Of a stretch of DNA of 64,000 bases, positions 59,964 through 64,000 are shown piece after piece. The position numbers were made by a program, and so were the translations under genes. The stretch's first letter is position 1, and every line of letters starts with the position of its first letter. The notes below the pieces were generated by a model. The model was not told the DNA's origin, ran no database searches, and worked only from the letters and a program-made list of their open reading frames with translations. Source of the stretch: Alnus glutinosa (lineage: Eukaryota > Streptophyta > Magnoliopsida > Fagales > Betulaceae). The DNA lies in the NCBI RefSeq assembly GCF_958979055.1, contig NC_084886.1:36910154-36974153 (forward strand), written 5' to 3'.

Positions 59964-59966
<3 letters not shown>
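59575..59966. mobile_element. Foldback element with ~155-base inverted arms
   Basis: The left arm (starting GGTTAAATACATATTTACC) and right arm (in reverse complement GATTAAATACATATTTACC) match closely through CTTTATTTTTTG, TATCAAATTTGGTAC, GAAAAGACGGAAATGGTAC and ACTAACGTCCACCCACG. The centre is about 80 bases. Probably MULE-type or foldback. The flanks are (AT)n, so the duplication cannot be read. Confidence 0.75.
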
Positions 59967-60028
<62 letters not shown>

Positions 60029-60921
60029 GTGTCACTTGTGTAGAGTCAAACAAGGACGAAACCACAAAGTCAAAACGTGCAATGCAAGCTAGTTGCCAGA
60101 TTTAGTGTTGAAGTAGACATGAAGTTTTTGTATATATTTTTAATTTTGATTTAATATAATAGTTTTCATCACCAAGTTGGTGGAAAGTGGGACACGTGAA
60201 TCTACACTAACAATGCTTTCCTCCCGTGAGAGGATCGCCTACACTAGATTTTATTCCTCAGAAAATAGATTTTTTACCCTACGCTCTTACCATCTTCTTC
60301 TTATTATGATTTTTTTTTAGGTGTTTTTCTTATCAGATTAATAATTTTGGCCTTTCCGCTATACATTCATTCATCTACCTCCGTGTTGTGCCGTCCATCT
60401 TTCCCTGGCTGCAACTGTTATTTGTCAATTATGTTTTTGCTTTGAATAAAAATTTTATTCTCTTTAGATCTGTCATCACGGACTATCTATAGGATGAAGG
60501 TTGATCAGGTGTGAAGAGTTATTTCTCACGGCCTAGATAGTTTGGTGTGAGAGGTTATCTCTCACGGCCGGTTTAAATAAATTTTTAGGATATTTGGCTA
60601 CACTAATCTTAGATCTAATTTGCTCGGAGCAGGCCTACTCTTTAACTATTTTTATACATGGGTCAGCGAAAGATGAAAGTCATAGATATCACTTTTATTG
60701 TAAGAATTTTATTTGTATCTATGACTATGTAATATCATAACATGTGACTATGATTTTGCAAAAAAATTTATACTCGTGATTTTTTATAATAAAATACTCG
60801 AATCTTCCGTTAAAAAAAAAAAAAAGTTGGTGGAAAGTGGGAAACCCCGCAATTGCACATTGTTTTTATCTAAGGTTGCCCTTACACTATATTGCGGCTA
60901 TGATCAGTTATTGCTATGTAA

Positions 60922-60971
<50 letters not shown>

Positions 60972-62022
60972 TCAGCTTAGACTTTCATATGGGTATTAAC
61001 TCAGTTCCTAACTTCCTATACTTTCTATTAGAATTATTGCGTTTATGACAAATCAAATATTCTGTTAAAACTTTCTTTTATTTAACAAATTAATCTAATT
61101 AATCATGTGAGATGTACACTATTTTATTTTTTTTATCACATTATTGATAATAGCTAGTGAAATGACATTATTTATATCTCATGTTGATTATTTATATTTA
61201 AAAAATAATAATTCATTTCTCTATGCCGTCGGCTGGCCATACCACACTTCTAATGGTAGGTTTAGGTACCATCTAGGGTGGTAATTAAGTAGGCCCAAAA
61301 AAAAAAAATTGAAGTTGTCAGGTACATATTAAAGCACGGGTTTGAATTTCACAATGAGAATCTTTAATTATGTATAATTAGTGTAAAGGGTCTCACTAAT
61401 GTCCTGATGAAGTTAAGTCAGACTATGACCCAATCGGAATTGAAAAAGCACATGTAAAAACCATCGTTTATGCCCCTCTTGTGTGGTTTTTAGCGAGTAG
61501 GTGCTACCATGATTACACCCAAAAAGAGCCGCCACTTTGATCGCTCTCTCCTACATTTTTTTAATTAGAAAAAAAGAAAAAAGAATGGTAGATCTAGGTC
61601 ATCCCATCATAGTTTCAATTTTTAATTTTTAATTTTTTTTTTAAAAAAAAAAAAAAAGAAAAAAGAAAGGAAAAGTGAGAATTACGCGATGAATTTGGAA
61701 TTCAAACTTTTGGAATTGATTTCGTGAAAAGCATTGTACCCTTTCCTCTACGCTAACCCACTTGCACGAGTGTTCATAATTTCATATCTTTCACACCAAC
61801 ACCCAATCTATTTATTCTCATATTTATATATATCAAAAAATAAAAAAGAAATACAAACGTAGTCAATTAGTCAATTAGTCATTGAGTCTGGACACTGGAC
61901 TGGTGCGTGCATTTTCATTTCATTACGTTTTCTTGGAAGACAAAACGTCAATGACAGAGACGTCTCAAAACTAAATTAGCAGGAGAATTTTACACAAAAG
62001 ATATTTATACACTGTTCTTCTA

Positions 62023-62059
<37 letters not shown>

Positions 62060-62257
62060 TAGCTTTTCTTGACCTCTTCCATCAGAATGAGTTATATTAC
62101 AAAACAACACCTATGCACAAATTGAATTACCAAAATAGCCTTAAGATCATCATTAAATGGTTAAACTTTTTTTATTTTATATGTCTATTTATTAATATAT
62201 ATATTTAACTTGACCAACTTTAAAATTAGCCTATCAACTTTTAGTGTGCCACGTCAT

Positions 62258-62289
<32 letters not shown>

Positions 62290-62537
62290 TTCTATTTTTT
62301 TAAAATTAAAAAATAATAATTCTTTAAGTTTTAATTTCTTTAATTTTATATATTTTATATTTATATTTTTTTTTTATGAAGAGTGACACATGTTTTCATT
62401 TTATTGGTATTGACGTGACACACTAACAGAATCTGTTAAGTATTTGACATAATTTGACTATAGTGAGTGATTTGTTTTTTTTGGCATACTTCAGGGATCT
62501 CTGAGTTTATTTCGATACCACAGGAAGTTAAATGTAA
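59967..62537. other. AT-rich intergenic DNA with (TA)n tracts
   Basis: (TA)n at 59967-60016 followed by (CA)n, 60923-60969 and 62028-62057. The segment 60225-60600 is less AT-rich but shows no gene. 62385-62460 resembles part of the repeat near 18385-18430. Confidence 0.5.
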
Positions 62538-62856
62538 GGGTCCGTTTGGATTTGCAATTTCAAAAAGTGCAATTTTAAAATGTACGAATTGAAAAGTAAT
62601 TTTTAAAAACGCAATTAAATGTTTGGCAAAATCGCAATTTAACATTTAAAATCTCAAATTAGCCTTTTAAATTATGCGTTTTTAAAAAAGTACCATCTTA
62701 CCTATGATTTGAAAAAATATATTTTCTACGTTTTCAAATCACAAATTTTTAAAACGCGGTTCCCAAACGATTTATATTTTGCGATTTGATTTAAAATCGT
62801 ACTTATTATCTACAAAATTACAAATACACCTTAAATCAAATAGACCACACGGACTC
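62538..62856. mobile_element. hAT-like MITE
   Basis: Inverted ends GGGTCCGTTTGGATTTG (left) and, in reverse complement, GAGTCCGTGTGGTCTATTTG (right). Inner parts repeat GCAATTT/AAAATCG and AAAACGC words. About 320 bases, non-coding. Confidence 0.6.
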
Positions 62857-64000
62857 TCTTTTTTTTTTATTATTAAAAAAAAAAAAAAAAGCTATGGTCA
62901 AGCCGACCTAAGTAATTCTACAAGTTTGTGCCATACGACGCCGTACGTGTAACGTAAGTTAGCTAATGAAGGCATTAGACCCTGCCGTCATGTACACCAA
63001 CTACAAAACTAAAGCAATCTTTTTGTCTCACTTGTATTTTAGGTAAGCCAAATTAAAAAGTACATGAGTTTTAAGATCAATTTATTACTCCTAGCGTTCT
63101 TAGGGGGAATAGGTTGTGCTTTCGTTTTACCAAAACAAACAATAATTTAATTAGTCACAACACCAAAAGAGTCATTTCAATATAGTAATCCATTGTATCT
63201 TCTTGGACTTACTTGTTGGTGCTTGTGAAAATGGGTTTTGAAAATGGCCTAAAGTCTCATTGCCATCCATGGAAGGTGAAGCTCACAACTCGATCACCAG
63301 GCTCGAATTGCATATGCCTAAGTGGGGTTCGGGTTGTGTCGAGATATGAGTATAAAATTATATAGGTTAATTATAATCTGACTTGTTAAATTAAACGGAT
63401 GACGTAGCGAAAGATTTGGTAACAACTATTAAAATTAGAAACGTTTGCGTCTTTTAACCAAAAGATAAAACAAGCCTTAAGGCTTAAAAAACAATAAACT
63501 TCGTAGAGCGTTTGAGAGAATTCTCTGATTTGATATATAATTCAATGATTTTTTTATTTTTTTTTTCATTTCAAACTCACCAATAAATAGCAGAGACATA
63601 CTTGTATAAAAGGTAAACCTATTCTTATTAGTGAAAGTAAACCTAATCCTAGTATGAAAATGAAATAAATAAAGCAAATCTAGTCCTAATAAAGAAAGGA
63701 AATAAAATCTTAATTGTAAATAAAAAAAGTAAAAAATAAATCAATAGCTTGACGATCAAGTCTTTATTTTTTTACTTCCATTGTCTGAAAACATGTAAAA
63801 TTTATAATTAAAAGGCGTTGCTCCAATATATTTCTAACGTTTTTTCTATTTTCTTTTTCATCAAAAATATGGATAAATTCTGTCAAACATCAACGGGTTA
63901 GACCCATCAATCATAACTTGTTCATTTTATATTGAGTTCATGTAAACAATTAATAGTCTTAATGTTGCGTGTCAGGTTTAGATCGTATCGGTCAATCATA
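62857..64000. other. Intergenic DNA to the right edge
   Basis: No gene seen. AT-rich with short A and T runs. The small frame at 63477-63677 is a composition artefact (F, T and S rich). Confidence 0.5.

Noticed and set aside
1..64000. Organellar insertions, rRNA, CRISPR arrays or bacterial-type operons
   Set aside because: I saw none. All recognisable genes are nuclear, intron-bearing or single-exon plant genes.

Overview
This is nuclear DNA from a flowering plant, most likely a woody eudicot. The genes have many short GT-AG introns. The spacers are AT-rich and hold long (TA)n and (GA)n tracts and numerous inverted-repeat elements, and the proteins are typical angiosperm ones: a B-type phytochrome, separate-subunit ATP-citrate lyase, a class III peroxidase and a plant pectinesterase. 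I cannot name the species. All exon models were joined by eye from splice signals, reading frame and family knowledge.

Layout. At the left edge (39-260, minus) is the first exon of a class III secretory peroxidase that runs off the window. From 2373 to 11440 lies a 9.07-kb Mutator-like element (MULE) with ~215-bp terminal inverted repeats and a perfect 10-bp target duplication. It holds a broken transposase gene, a GRF zinc-finger fragment and a nested 2.15-kb CACTA element (4470-6620) that carries a broken Deg/HtrA-protease PDZ fragment. Next come a five-exon pectinesterase (11855-13708, plus) and, converging on it, a one-exon glycine-rich wall protein (14216-15361, minus). From 15.9 to 23.4 kb there is no convincing host gene, only layered insertions: a GC-rich MULE-type element inside an older element, foldback elements, a PIF/Harbinger-like element and a LINE-related retroposon with a target duplication.

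The gene-dense core follows: HYPK (23865-26534, plus), a 13-exon PAS-domain Raf-like protein kinase (27610-33305, minus), phytochrome B (37345-48468, minus, 4 exons, with a 4.8-kb third intron enlarged by an hAT-like element that a LINE has entered) and ATP-citrate lyase subunit B (50420-55997, minus, 16 coding exons plus a 5'-UTR intron). From 57 to 64 kb I see only intergenic DNA with small inverted-repeat elements.

How the genes fit together. They do not form a pathway. Their arrangement looks ancestral: from memory, Arabidopsis also keeps HYPK, PAS-Raf kinases and ACLB as neighbours on chromosome 3, and ACLB plus a PAS-Raf kinase on chromosome 5, but without a phytochrome between them; a peroxidase/pectinesterase pair like the one at the left edge is also adjacent there. 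Here PHYB sits inside the first block and a MULE has pushed the second pair 11 kb apart. Other points worth a look are a pectinesterase with a non-canonical catalytic pair, a kinase lacking a near-invariant tryptophan, and a HYPK promoter built like those of translation genes.
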